From Clostridiales bacterium (lineage in GTDB: Bacteria > Bacillota > Clostridia > Christensenellales > Aristaeellaceae), in NCBI GenBank assembly GCA_024684375.1, contig JAIKWZ010000051.1:1-64000 (forward strand): a stretch of 64,000 nucleotides of DNA, given 5' to 3'. Below the pieces are notes generated by a model. It made no database searches and was not told where the DNA came from. It saw nothing but the letters and a program-made list of their open reading frames with translations. Below, one piece after another: positions 43,757 to 52,687 of the stretch (position 1 is the stretch's first letter; each line of letters begins with the position of its first letter). Position numbers and translations under genes: made by a program.

Positions 43757-45214
43757 ATGCAAGACAAGCTGTTTCAAACCGTATCGCCGGAATCGCTGGG
43801 CATACCATCCGGGAGCATCATCCGCTTTCTGGATAAAATGAAGACCTACGGATTCCCGCTCCATTCCTATATCGTATCACGCCACGGGAAGATCGCGGCA
43901 GAGGGATATACCGCTCCTTTCGGCTCCGGGATCAAGCACCGCATGTACTCCGTGAGCAAAAGCTTCACATCCGTAGCCATAGGCATGCTCATTACAGAAG
44001 GCCGTCTGAGCCTTGACACAACGGCGGCGTCCGTTTTTCCGGAATACCTGCCGAAAGATCCTTCTCCATATACGCTGCGCGCAACAGTGCGCGACCTGCT
44101 CAGGATGGCGACCCCAAACGAGGAAGGCTCCTACGACTGGGGCAGCCCCGATTTTGTTCAGACTTTCTTCGACAACGACATCATAAAACACGAGCCCGGC
44201 ACTATCTTCCACTATGATACGGCAGGCACTACGGTGCTTATGGGAATAGTGGAAAAACTGACCGGGAAAAAGATACTTGAATACATGCGTCCTTTGCTTG
44301 ACGAACTTGATATATCGAAAGACATTTGGTGCGTGGAGACGCCGGAAGGCCGTTCCTGGACGGGCAGCGGCATATTGTGCACTCCCAGGGACCTGCTGAA
44401 ATTCGGCCTGTTCTGCCTTAAGCGCGGCGAATGGAACGGCAGACAGTGGGTGGACAGGCAGTACATGATCGAAGCCACCACCAAGCAGATAGATACCACA
44501 ACTGCCGATTCCAGTTACATACGCGACGGATACGGCTACCAGTTCTGGATGATGCGCCAAGGAGGCTTCGCCTGCTGCGGCATGGGTTCTCAGTTCGCGT
44601 TCATGGATCCCAAAACCGATACGGTCATGGTAATGACCGCGGATACGCAGGGCATAAACAATGCGGAAGACGCCATCAAATACGCGTACTACGACATACT
44701 GGACGCCATTAGCGATGAGCCTCTGCCCGAAAACGCCGGGGAGCTAAAGCGTTTACGCGAGTATGTCACGTCCATACCGATGCATCCGGGCAGCGCGGAC
44801 AGCCCCGTTGCCTCAAAAGTCTCAGGCGTAACTTACCGGCTGGAAGACAATCTGTTCGGCTTCAAGTGGATGATGGCAGATTTTGAGGGAGATAAGCTTA
44901 AGCTGAACTTCGAGAAGCCCAACGGGTGTTTCACCATCGATTTCGGCATGGGGAAATGGCTTGACTTTACCTTCCCGGAGAAATACGCGGGCAGGAATAT
45001 CGCGCGTATGGACACGAATTACCGCTGCATAACCCATGCGGTGTGGGACAGCGAGGACACGGTGATAGCGAAGGTCATGAGCGTAGACGACTACCTGGGC
45101 TCCATGAGGATACAGCTCACGTTCAAAGGCGATACGCTGACCGTGTTCATGACCAAACACGCCGAAAACTTCTTTAACGATTACCGCGGTTACCTTGCGG
45201 GCAAAGCCGAGTAA
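43757..45214 (+). CDS. Serine hydrolase, beta-lactamase/class C family with C-terminal sandwich
   Basis: A 485-residue protein without signal peptide. SVSKSFTSVAIGMLITEGRL near residue 75 holds the Ser-x-x-Lys nucleophile; HYDTAGTTVLMGIVEKLTGK near 155 occupies the YxN place with Tyr-Asp-Thr. A C-terminal ~130-residue strand-rich domain (VTYRLEDNLFGFKWM, LDFTFPEKYAG) follows. Cytoplasmic members are esterases or amidases. The ATG at 43757 follows GGAGG by nine nt; a TTG two codons earlier is not preferred. It is the second such hydrolase in the region and may deacylate the sugar imported by transporter 2. Confidence 0.82.
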   Translation: MQDKLFQTVSPESLGIPSGSIIRFLDKMKTYGFPLHSYIVSRHGKIAAEGYTAPFGSGIKHRMYSVSKSFTSVAIGMLITEGRLSLDTTAASVFPEYLPKDPSPYTLRATVRDLLRMATPNEEGSYDWGSPDFVQTFFDNDIIKHEPGTIFHYDTAGTTVLMGIVEKLTGKKILEYMRPLLDELDISKDIWCVETPEGRSWTGSGILCTPRDLLKFGLFCLKRGEWNGRQWVDRQYMIEATTKQIDTTTADSSYIRDGYGYQFWMMRQGGFACCGMGSQFAFMDPKTDTVMVMTADTQGINNAEDAIKYAYYDILDAISDEPLPENAGELKRLREYVTSIPMHPGSADSPVASKVSGVTYRLEDNLFGFKWMMADFEGDKLKLNFEKPNGCFTIDFGMGKWLDFTFPEKYAGRNIARMDTNYRCITHAVWDSEDTVIAKVMSVDDYLGSMRIQLTFKGDTLTVFMTKHAENFFNDYRGYLAGKAE

Positions 45215-45238
45215 TACGCGCGGGACGGGAGGAAACAC

Positions 45239-46471
45239 ATGAAGACCTATGCACTTGTAGGCACCGGTTACAGGGGGCTTTGGTCCTACTGCGAACCTAT
45301 CGTGAAAGAATACGCGGACGTGGCGCGACTGGTGGGGGTGTGCGACATAAATCCCCTGAGGGCGCAGCTGGTAGGGAAATATCTTAATACTGACATACCT
45401 GCTTATACGGATTTTGACCGGATGCTCAGGGAACTTAAGCCCGACGTGGTGATAGTCACCACGAAAGACTGCGCTCACGCGGACTATATCTGCCGCGCGC
45501 TCAACGCGGGCAGTGACGTGATCAGCGAAAAACCGCTCACCACTGACGAAAAGATGTGCGCCGAAATACTTGAGACCGAAAAGAAGACGGGCCATAAAGT
45601 GACGGTCACGTTCAACTGCCGCTTCATGGATTTCTACGTAAAGATAAAGGAGCTCGTATCTTCCGGGCTGATAGGGAAGGTGCTTTCGGTGCATTACGAG
45701 TGGCTGCTCGATACCAGCCACGGCGCGGACTATTTCCGGCGCTGGCACTCGATACGCGCCAATTCCGGCTCCCTGCTGATCCATAAGTGCACTCATCACT
45801 TTGACCTGCTCAACTGGTTTTTGGACGACGAGCCTCTGAGGGTGAACGCGTTCGGCACACGCAGGTTTTACGGTGACGACCGGCGTCCCCACGGTGAAAG
45901 ATGCCTGACTTGCGCGTATAAGCAGAGCTGTGAGTTTTATCAGGATATCGACAGGGAAGACGGCGGAAGGCTCAAAATGCTGTACAAGGACTGCGAGCAG
46001 GCGGACGGCTACATACGCGACCGATGCCTGTTCTCAAACGTGATAGATATAGAAGACAGCGTTTCCGTTAATATCCGCTACTCGAAAGGTGCGGTGGTAA
46101 GCTATTCGCTTACGGCGCATTCACCGTACGAATGCATGAAGATAGTGCTCAACGGTGAAAAAGGCCGCCTGGAATGCGATAACGCATTTGGGAAAGAAAC
46201 GATACGCTTCTACGACCGCGACGGGGAATGCGTCGTGTTCGACCGTTCCCGCGTAAAGGTGCGTCCGGGAGGCCACGGCGGATCCGATCCCGCCCTCAGG
46301 GACAGGTTATTCAGGGGTTACAGAGAAGACCCGCTGTGCCAGATGGCGGACACCCGCGCGGGAGCAATGTCGATAGGCATAGGGATCGCCGCCAATATCT
46401 CGATGAGGGAGAACAGGGCGGTCGATCTGAGCGAATTCCTGGGACAGTTTTACCCGGAACTGAAAAAGTGA
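45239..46471 (+). CDS. Gfo/Idh/MocA oxidoreductase with cysteine cluster
   Basis: A 410-residue NAD(P)-dependent sugar dehydrogenase. The Rossmann fold begins ALVGTGYRGLW, and the cofactor-side EKP motif is VISEKPLTTDEK near 98. The C-terminal domain has the sugar-binding sheet and an HKCTHHFDLLNWFL helix. An insert at about 215-265 carries RCLTCAYKQSCEF and then DCEQADGY and DRCLF, a possible zinc site that few family members have. It may oxidise or reduce C3 of a glycoside, as in glucoside 3-dehydrogenases, or act on inositol-like substrates. It is co-transcribed with the upstream hydrolase, 24 nt apart. Confidence 0.87.
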   Translation: MKTYALVGTGYRGLWSYCEPIVKEYADVARLVGVCDINPLRAQLVGKYLNTDIPAYTDFDRMLRELKPDVVIVTTKDCAHADYICRALNAGSDVISEKPLTTDEKMCAEILETEKKTGHKVTVTFNCRFMDFYVKIKELVSSGLIGKVLSVHYEWLLDTSHGADYFRRWHSIRANSGSLLIHKCTHHFDLLNWFLDDEPLRVNAFGTRRFYGDDRRPHGERCLTCAYKQSCEFYQDIDREDGGRLKMLYKDCEQADGYIRDRCLFSNVIDIEDSVSVNIRYSKGAVVSYSLTAHSPYECMKIVLNGEKGRLECDNAFGKETIRFYDRDGECVVFDRSRVKVRPGGHGGSDPALRDRLFRGYREDPLCQMADTRAGAMSIGIGIAANISMRENRAVDLSEFLGQFYPELKK

Positions 46472-46477
46472 TATAAT
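46449..46477 (+). promoter_or_regulatory. Internal promoter for the NagB-like gene
   Basis: TTTACC (46449-46454) and TATAAT (46472-46477) are 17 bp apart, overlapping the end of the upstream dehydrogenase gene and about 27 nt before the ATG at 46505. The -35 box is poor. Confidence 0.45.
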
Positions 46478-46504
46478 ACCACATCATACATTTGGAGGTT
46501 TGTT

Positions 46505-47269
46505 ATGAGGATAGTTATTTCAAAGACTGCGGACGAACTGGGCCGCCGCGCGGCAGACAAAGCCGCCGAGTATATCAAAGCCGCGATAGCTGACCACGGC
46601 AGCGCGCGCATCGTGCTTTCCACCGGCGCCAGCCAGTTTGAGACACTCAAATACCTGGTGGAAAAAGATATCGACTGGAAAAAGGTCGAGATGTTCCATC
46701 TGGACGAGTATGTGGACCTTCCCATCACTCATCCCGCAAGCTTCCGAAAGTATCTTAAAGAGCGTTTTGTGGACAAGACCGGGGTCGAGAAGGTGCATTT
46801 TGTGGACGGCACTCCCGAAGGCATCGAAAAGCTCACCCGCGAGATCCGTCAGGCGCCAATAGACGTAGGGCTTATCGGCATCGGAAGGAACTCGCATATT
46901 GCCTTTAACGACCCGCCGGCCGACTTCAACACCCGCGACGCGTATATCATAGTCAACCTGGACGAAGCCTGCCGCAACCAGCAGGTAGCTGAAGGCTGGT
47001 TTGCCGGCTTTGACGATGTGCCCAAAAAGGCGGTAAGCATGAGCGTATGGCAGATCATGCAGTGCAAGGCCATAGTATCCGCCGTGCCGCATGAAGAGAA
47101 GGCCTGGGCGGTCGCCGCGGCGCTCAAAAACGAGCTCACGCCTAACGTGCCCGCGACCATGCTGAAGACCCATCCCGAGTTCAGTCTCTTCGTAGATGAC
47201 GCTTCCTACGCGGATGTCACTGAATGCAAGACCCTTGCGGGCGAAACCGTCGTGGAGGACTACAGGTAA
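46505..47269 (+). CDS. NagB-like glucosamine-6-phosphate deaminase family protein
   Basis: A 254-residue protein of the NagB/6-phosphogluconolactonase fold. VLSTGASQFETLKYL (about 37) is the phosphate loop. FHLDEYVDLPITHPASFRKY (about 63) keeps the catalytic LDEY aspartate. GIGRNSHIAFNDPPADF (about 128) aligns with the E. coli triad GNDGHIAFNEP, with Asp141 changed to Asn and Glu148 to Asp. NagB turns GlcN-6-P into Fru-6-P and ammonia. The altered triad is shared by many Firmicutes homologues, so a related aldose-ketose isomerisation is possible. GGAGG lies 6-7 nt before the ATG. Confidence 0.85.
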   Translation: MRIVISKTADELGRRAADKAAEYIKAAIADHGSARIVLSTGASQFETLKYLVEKDIDWKKVEMFHLDEYVDLPITHPASFRKYLKERFVDKTGVEKVHFVDGTPEGIEKLTREIRQAPIDVGLIGIGRNSHIAFNDPPADFNTRDAYIIVNLDEACRNQQVAEGWFAGFDDVPKKAVSMSVWQIMQCKAIVSAVPHEEKAWAVAAALKNELTPNVPATMLKTHPEFSLFVDDASYADVTECKTLAGETVVEDYR

Positions 47270-47318
47270 ACGGCTGGATCTGTCGTTTAAGCGTTTGAAA
47301 GGAACGGCATATACTCAA

Positions 47319-48443
47319 ATGGACGAAATACGTGTGGCGCTGTTCGGCACGAGCGGATTTGCCGCCAACTATCTTGAGGCGTTCAAAAACCCAAAGCGGG
47401 AAAACGTTCGTCTCGTGGCGGCGGTGGATCCATACGCTTCCGGCTGCGACCTGTGTCCGCTGTACAGCGACGCGGAGCAAATGTACCGCGAAGCCAAGCC
47501 GGACATCGCTGTAATAGCCACCCCGATCCAGCTGCACAGGGAGCAGGCGGAGCAGGCGTTCGGACACGGGTGCGATGTGGTGCTCGAAAAGCCTCTGGCC
47601 GGGGACGAAGCGGACGCAAGAAAGATCCTTGCCGCCCGTGACCGCGCCGGCAGGCTGCTCAACGTGGATTATCAGATGTGCTATGACCCCGTGATCCGCG
47701 CCGTGAAACACGACGCGGACAGGGGCGTGTTCGGCGCACCTCTGAATATGAAGGTGATCGTGCTGTGGCCCAGGGGGTTCACGTACTACGGGCGTTCCAC
47801 CCATTGGGCGGGACGCAGGTATGACGCCGAAGGCAGGCCGGTATTCGACAGCGTGCTCAACAACGCCACCGCCCATTATCTGATGAATATGCTGTTCATG
47901 ACGGGCGCGCCCGCCCAAAACGTACGGTGCAGGACCTATCGCGCCAATGACATAGAGACATATGACACGGCGGTTATGAAAGCCGAGAGCGCGGGTGCCG
48001 GGCTGTTCATAGCGGTGAGCCATGCGGTGCGGGAAGACGAAAAACAGGAACCCATGTTTGAGTACCGTTACGAAAAGGCCACTCTGCGCTACGGCAGACG
48101 CGGAGGGGAAAGACGCAAGGAGTTTACCGCGCGGTTTGACGACGGCAGAGAGATCGTTTACGGAAGTGTAGAGCAGGAGTATATGGAAAACCTGTGGAAC
48201 ATGGTGGACGCGCGGCGTTTGGGTACTCCTGTCCTCTGCAGCGGTGAGACCGCGCTTTTGCAGACGCAGGCGCTGGAGAGCATGCGCCTGGCTCAGCCGG
48301 ATTCCGAGGCTTTCCCGGCGTCCCTGATTTCAACGGACGGGAGCATGAACTGGGTCGAGGGCCTGGCCCCCGCGCTTTGGCGCGCGTTTGATACGGAGAA
48401 GCTACCGGAACTGGGCGAACAGGGCCTGTATTTTCCCGAATAA
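47319..48443 (+). CDS. Gfo/Idh/MocA family oxidoreductase
   Basis: A 374-residue protein. The Rossmann start is VALFGTSGFAANYLEAF, and the EKP motif VVLEKPLAGDEADARK is near 90. NVDYQMCYDPVIRAV and the C-terminal sheet follow. The GTSGFA replaces the more usual GxGxxG, with GTSGFA keeping the last glycine. The ATG at 47319 has AAAGGAA about 14 nt upstream, a long spacing; upstream in-frame codons overlap the NagB-like gene. Substrate unknown; likely a sugar or uronide. Confidence 0.84.
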   Translation: MDEIRVALFGTSGFAANYLEAFKNPKRENVRLVAAVDPYASGCDLCPLYSDAEQMYREAKPDIAVIATPIQLHREQAEQAFGHGCDVVLEKPLAGDEADARKILAARDRAGRLLNVDYQMCYDPVIRAVKHDADRGVFGAPLNMKVIVLWPRGFTYYGRSTHWAGRRYDAEGRPVFDSVLNNATAHYLMNMLFMTGAPAQNVRCRTYRANDIETYDTAVMKAESAGAGLFIAVSHAVREDEKQEPMFEYRYEKATLRYGRRGGERRKEFTARFDDGREIVYGSVEQEYMENLWNMVDARRLGTPVLCSGETALLQTQALESMRLAQPDSEAFPASLISTDGSMNWVEGLAPALWRAFDTEKLPELGEQGLYFPE

Positions 48444-48461
48444 ACGGTTTTGAGGTGGATC

Positions 48462-49721
48462 ATGAGCTGCTTTACTCCCTTTGAGTTGCCTACGGGCGCG
48501 AGCATACCCGATCGGTCGGTCAGCATAACCGATTTCGGCGCGGTGCCGGGCGGTAAAGTCAAAAACACTCCGGCGTTCCAAAACGCCATCGCGTATCTTG
48601 TCGAGCGGGGAGGAGGGCGCGTGGACGTGCCGGAGGGTTTATGGCTCACCGGGCCGATACGCCTGAAGAGCTGTATCGAACTGCATCTCGCGGCCGGAGC
48701 GGAAGTGCGCTTTTCGATGGACAAAGAGGATTATCTGCCTCCGGTCTACACGCTGTTTGAGGGTGTGCGCTGCTATACCTTTTCCGCCCAGATCTACGCG
48801 AGGGAGTGTCATGATATCGCCGTAACGGGCGAGGGCACGTTCAACGGCCAGGGATTCAGCTGGTGGTACATGGCGGTCATCCGCGAGGGCGTGGAAGCGC
48901 TGTATAAGGCGGGGGAGGATGATGTACCAGTCGAAAAACGCGTGTACGCCACCGAAGAGCAGGGCATCCGTCCCGGGCTGCTGCATTTTATCGATTGCGA
49001 GAACGTGACTATCGAAGGCCCAACGTTTACTTTCAGCCCTTTCTGGACGCTGCATCCCACCTGGTGCAAGAACGTTATAGTACGAAATATAACCATAAAG
49101 AATCCATGGGTGCACGCTCCCAACACCGACGGCTGCAACCTTGAAGGCTGTTCAAGAGCCCTTATCGACGGCGTTTATACGGATACAGGCGACGACGCGG
49201 TGTGCCTCAAATCCGGCAGAGACGCCGACGGAAGGCGAGTGGGCTTACCGTGCGAAAACATAATAGTCAGGCACATAGTCGCCCAGCGCAGCCACGGTGG
49301 CATCACGATCGGCTCGGAAATGAGCGGCGGCGTTCGCAACGTTCTGGTGGAAGAGTGCGAATTCAGGAACAACCTTATCGGCATATGGATAAAGACCGCG
49401 CCGGAACGGGGCGGATATGTGGAGAACATAGAGTACCATGATATAAAAGTCGGCCATGTCAGGGAATACGCGGTGTGCGTGACGATGGGCTACTATGTGG
49501 ACGACAATAAACCTCAGCCGATCCAGTTCATGCCGCGCATCCAGCATATCCATATAGACGGACTGACGTGCGAATACGCAGGCACGGGCATAATGCTGGA
49601 CGGCAGGGAGAGCAGCCCGCTGGAAGACATCAGTCTCGACAACATCGTTTGCCACGGCAAAATCAACACTGATATCAAGTATGTGCGCGGATTGCAGATG
49701 ACGAATACGCGCTTTGACTGA
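48462..49721 (+). CDS. GH28 polygalacturonase / rhamnogalacturonan hydrolase family protein
   Basis: A 419-residue cytoplasmic right-handed beta-helix enzyme with canonical GH28 motifs: HAPNTDGCNLEGC (about 220) with the NTD aspartate, TGDDAVCLKSGRD (about 242) with the catalytic pair, RSHGGITIGSEM (about 275) with the histidine, and GIWIKTAPERGG (about 308) corresponding to RIK. It should hydrolyse alpha-1,4-galacturonosyl linkages or a rhamnogalacturonan bond with inversion. The CLKSGRDADGRRV loop is common in exo-acting bacterial members. GAGGTGG precedes the ATG; a TTG four codons earlier is disfavoured. It is the last gene of the rightward operon. Confidence 0.92.
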   Translation: MSCFTPFELPTGASIPDRSVSITDFGAVPGGKVKNTPAFQNAIAYLVERGGGRVDVPEGLWLTGPIRLKSCIELHLAAGAEVRFSMDKEDYLPPVYTLFEGVRCYTFSAQIYARECHDIAVTGEGTFNGQGFSWWYMAVIREGVEALYKAGEDDVPVEKRVYATEEQGIRPGLLHFIDCENVTIEGPTFTFSPFWTLHPTWCKNVIVRNITIKNPWVHAPNTDGCNLEGCSRALIDGVYTDTGDDAVCLKSGRDADGRRVGLPCENIIVRHIVAQRSHGGITIGSEMSGGVRNVLVEECEFRNNLIGIWIKTAPERGGYVENIEYHDIKVGHVREYAVCVTMGYYVDDNKPQPIQFMPRIQHIHIDGLTCEYAGTGIMLDGRESSPLEDISLDNIVCHGKINTDIKYVRGLQMTNTRFD

Positions 49722-49731
49722 GAAACAGCTG

Positions 49732-49766
49732 AAAAAAACGGCCGCCCGCGCTTACGTGCCGGCGGT
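49732..49766 (-). terminator. Rho-independent terminator of the redox operon
   Basis: On the minus strand CCGCC (49765-49761) pairs with GGCGG (49746-49742), followed after CCG by a run of seven T. The stem overlaps the last codons of the esterase gene. No T tract serves the plus-strand GH28 gene. Confidence 0.6.
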
Positions 49767-50783
49767 CAGTTTTTCAAGGAAATCAACGGCTTTTTCGGGC
49801 CAGCCCTCTACATCCGTGCCGGTCCCGTCGCCGAAGGCGTGGGGGGCGTGATCTCCCTCTTCCAGTATTGCGGGCACGCCTGCGCCGTCAAGCAGCTGTT
49901 TCAGCCTTTCGGAATTTGATGGAGGCACGCTCATATCGTCCCTGCCGCAGACGATATAGCAGGGCGGAAAGTCTTTGTCTATATGATCTACTAAGTTGTA
50001 CTTATCGATATAGACGGCGTGATCGTCGCCGAACATGGGCTTGAGCAGATCGCCTATGCAGTTGTGCTGCGAGCGGGTCTTGAGGTCGATAAAGGTATAA
50101 ATTGGGAACATGGCGGCCGGCTTGCTCAGACCGTATTTTTTAAATCCGAGGCCGGGAACGCCGAAGTTGGAGATAAGGTTCGCCGACGCGGAAAACCCGC
50201 ACAGCGCGTATGCGTTTCCGTTTATTCCCAATTCCTTTGCATGGTCCGATATATATTTGAGCGCCGCCGCCAGGTCGTCAAGCGCCTTGAGCGCCGCTTT
50301 ATCGGTGTTCACGCGGTACGTCAGCAAAAAAACGGTATATCCTTTTCTTACGAAATGCACCGCGGTCGGAAGGGATTCCACAAGGGTACTGACGCATTTG
50401 TAAGCGCCGCCGCCAGCCACTACGATATAGGGTTTATCGGTGCTGTCGGCGGGCTTCGTATCCGCGGGCGACAGCTTTATCAGGTTTACATCCCGCTTCA
50501 GAGCATCGTCCGAACAGGCTTCGTCACCGTACACGAAATATTGCCTTATCCGTCCAAGCTCCATTTCACGAGCCAGATAATTCAGCCCTCTGACGACTCC
50601 TTCCGCCGCCCAGCCGCTCGCGCAGTCCTTGAGCGGCTTGTCGGGGAATCTTTCGTCCTGCCCTTGGTTCGTCCCATCCGCAGAGGAGTTATCCGGGCAA
50701 TAGACAAGGTATTTGCGTAATGGGCTGAGCAGGTTGTCCTGAAAAATGCAGCGCATGGGAGTATCGACTGTGAATCTGTCCAT
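49752..50783 (-). CDS. Alpha/beta hydrolase (esterase/lipase-like)
   Basis: A 343-residue cytoplasmic hydrolase. The nucleophile elbow is CGFSASANLISNFG near residue 194, with GFSAS in place of GxSxG. The oxyanion strand is KPYIVVAGGGAYKCVSTLVE near 110, and the acid/base are probably in IVCGRDDMSVPPSNSERL and EGDHAPHAFGDG. It resembles acetyl-esterase/steryl-esterase-like enzymes. The ATG at 50783 follows AAAGGCGG; the longer open frame upstream overlaps the flavoprotein gene. It is last in the four-gene redox operon and may release an acyl group from the substrate that the flavoproteins reduce. Confidence 0.78.
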   Translation of the reverse strand: MDRFTVDTPMRCIFQDNLLSPLRKYLVYCPDNSSADGTNQGQDERFPDKPLKDCASGWAAEGVVRGLNYLAREMELGRIRQYFVYGDEACSDDALKRDVNLIKLSPADTKPADSTDKPYIVVAGGGAYKCVSTLVESLPTAVHFVRKGYTVFLLTYRVNTDKAALKALDDLAAALKYISDHAKELGINGNAYALCGFSASANLISNFGVPGLGFKKYGLSKPAAMFPIYTFIDLKTRSQHNCIGDLLKPMFGDDHAVYIDKYNLVDHIDKDFPPCYIVCGRDDMSVPPSNSERLKQLLDGAGVPAILEEGDHAPHAFGDGTGTDVEGWPEKAVDFLEKLTAGT

Positions 50784-50802
50784 CGCGTTCCGCCTTTCCG
50801 CT

Positions 50803-52686
50803 TTACATAGGATCATTTCCGCTGTCTGTTTTGCGAGTACTCTCGCGGTACTTTTTCCAGACGTTCTCAAACCACTGTTCTCCCTTGGGGATCGGACGCG
50901 CGGGCTCGGCGGATGTAGTATATCCGTCACCGGATTTTTCTGTGTACAAGACAAGGTTCTCACTTTTCTCAGCATGCGGGAGCGGCCTGCCTTCCGCGTC
51001 AAGCGCGAGCCCCGCGCCGGTGCTGCCGTAGACTTGGGCGGCTTTTACCATGGCGCTGATAACAGCGCGCTGGATGACAAGCTGATCCCTGAGGCGTATG
51101 CGCGCTTCCATGTCATCCGGAAGGCTGTCAAAAGGCTTTTTTGCAGCCTCCAGAACGCTTTCGAGCTTTGCGTCCAGCGCCCTGAGGGCGCAAATATCGC
51201 GAAGATGCGCACCGCGCAGGCTCATTTCCCTGCGGAAGAGCAGACCGATGTCAGTGCAATTGGCGCCGAATCCCAGTCCGTCCAGCGCGTTCTCGACTTG
51301 CGCGCTCAGCAGCTCAGGGTCCTGTACAGGCTCGAGCATGCTGCTTCTGGCGATGTGCTGCGCGGCGCGCAGAGAGCCGACCTGAGTGGAATTCAGAGCA
51401 GAGCCACCCGGACGGTACGCGCCGAAAGTCCCAGCGCATTCGCCGACCGCGTAGAGGCCGGGTATGCTTGTTTGCCAGTCGGTGTCCACGGCAATGCCGC
51501 CGTTATGGTGCTGAGCGCATACGCGGATCTCCAGCATTTCGGTTTCCAGGTCTATCCCGTGCGCCCTGTACAGTTCCGCCGCGGGCGAGTTCATGAACAT
51601 AAGACGTTTATATGGCGTGTCCTGCACCGCGCCGGTGTTTGCAAGGTATTCTTTTGCGGGACCGTCCAGATTGGAAAGATCATCGGCCAGGGGGAACGGA
51701 TTGCGCCGGAAATCCAGATAGACCCTTCTCCCAATGGCGTTTTCTTTATGCACCAGCAGGTCGATCTGGGATGAGCCGTCCGTCTTTCTTACATCGAAGG
51801 GCCACTGGTAGCCTTTCAGGAACGTGCGCCGCACAGCTTCCATAGGATCTTCCGGGAAGGCTTCGTTCAGGAACTCATGCTCGTTTCCGTTTTTATCCAC
51901 GGATACGTAGCGTGGAAGGACCTGCTGGTAGCTTCCCGACAGGTTCCAGCGAAAGGCAGTCGAGGCGATGCCGTACTGCCACTGGTGCAAGTTGCTCAAA
52001 CGCGCTCCCGCCATGGCGGCCATGCCTGTCATGCCCTGCTGGCTCAGTGGGTAAACGGAAGCCTCGTAGATCTGCGCGGGGCCGCCGGTCGCAATTATCA
52101 CGTGTGAGGCGGCAAAGAGGCACAGCCTGTTTTTCGCAGGGGAGTACGCAAGCACGCCTGCGGCCCGGCCCGCGTCTATAAGCAGCGCGAAGGCCGTCCA
52201 GCCGTCAAACACGGGTATGCCCAGGCGGAGCGTCTCTTTTTCCAGCGCCTCAGTCATTTTTCGGGAGGTGAGGGGCCCTGCCGATGTGGCGCGGCCACGG
52301 TTGTCGTGGTCAGTCCGGTAGCCTACGAATTCCCCGTATTCGTTCGTGGGAAAGTCAACGCCCAGCTGCACGAGCCTGAAAAAAGCCTGCGCCGAGCCTG
52401 CCGCCTCGCACAGTGCCGTGTCGCCGTTGACGCCCTCGGATATGAGGGCTTTGGCCATTTCGTAAACCGAGTCCGGCGTTTCGCCCGCCAGGGAGAGCTT
52501 GTAGTACGTCTGCTTGTCGCTGCCCGCGTTGCGGGAGGTGCCGCGATCCATGCCGTCGGTAACGATGCACAGACTGTTCTCCCCAAGGGCTTTGAGCGAT
52601 GCGGCGGCGTTCAGTCCCGCGCAGCCCGAACCGATGACCACAGTGCGGAATACGCAGGTGTCGATCTCAGTCTGCCCGATGCGCAT
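50803..52686 (-). CDS. FAD-dependent oxidoreductase, fumarate-reductase flavoprotein-like
   Basis: A 627-residue protein. The FAD-binding Rossmann is TVVIGSGCAGLNAAASLKAL near residue 16. ASHVIIATGGPAQIYEASVYP is near 195. The C-terminal FAD motif is IPGLYAVGECAGTFGAYRPGG near 400. It belongs to the FAD_binding_2 group of fumarate reductases, aspartate oxidases and APS reductases, with a helical C-terminal capping domain. No signal peptide, haem-binding or flavin-transfer domain is visible, so electrons must come from a cytoplasmic donor. With the SDR and OYE-like genes this suggests reduction of an enone or enoate. One nucleotide separates it from the SDR gene. Confidence 0.84.
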   Translation of the reverse strand: MRIGQTEIDTCVFRTVVIGSGCAGLNAAASLKALGENSLCIVTDGMDRGTSRNAGSDKQTYYKLSLAGETPDSVYEMAKALISEGVNGDTALCEAAGSAQAFFRLVQLGVDFPTNEYGEFVGYRTDHDNRGRATSAGPLTSRKMTEALEKETLRLGIPVFDGWTAFALLIDAGRAAGVLAYSPAKNRLCLFAASHVIIATGGPAQIYEASVYPLSQQGMTGMAAMAGARLSNLHQWQYGIASTAFRWNLSGSYQQVLPRYVSVDKNGNEHEFLNEAFPEDPMEAVRRTFLKGYQWPFDVRKTDGSSQIDLLVHKENAIGRRVYLDFRRNPFPLADDLSNLDGPAKEYLANTGAVQDTPYKRLMFMNSPAAELYRAHGIDLETEMLEIRVCAQHHNGGIAVDTDWQTSIPGLYAVGECAGTFGAYRPGGSALNSTQVGSLRAAQHIARSSMLEPVQDPELLSAQVENALDGLGFGANCTDIGLLFRREMSLRGAHLRDICALRALDAKLESVLEAAKKPFDSLPDDMEARIRLRDQLVIQRAVISAMVKAAQVYGSTGAGLALDAEGRPLPHAEKSENLVLYTEKSGDGYTTSAEPARPIPKGEQWFENVWKKYRESTRKTDSGNDPM

Positions 52687-52687
52687 G

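Noticed and set aside
31983-47269. Sialic-acid pathway (NanA, NagA, NagB)
   Set aside because: DHDPS-like, NagA-like and NagB-like genes are present, but NanE, NanK and a sialic-acid transporter or sialidase are not seen and the aldolase lacks the YNxP loop. Pectin-type genes dominate.
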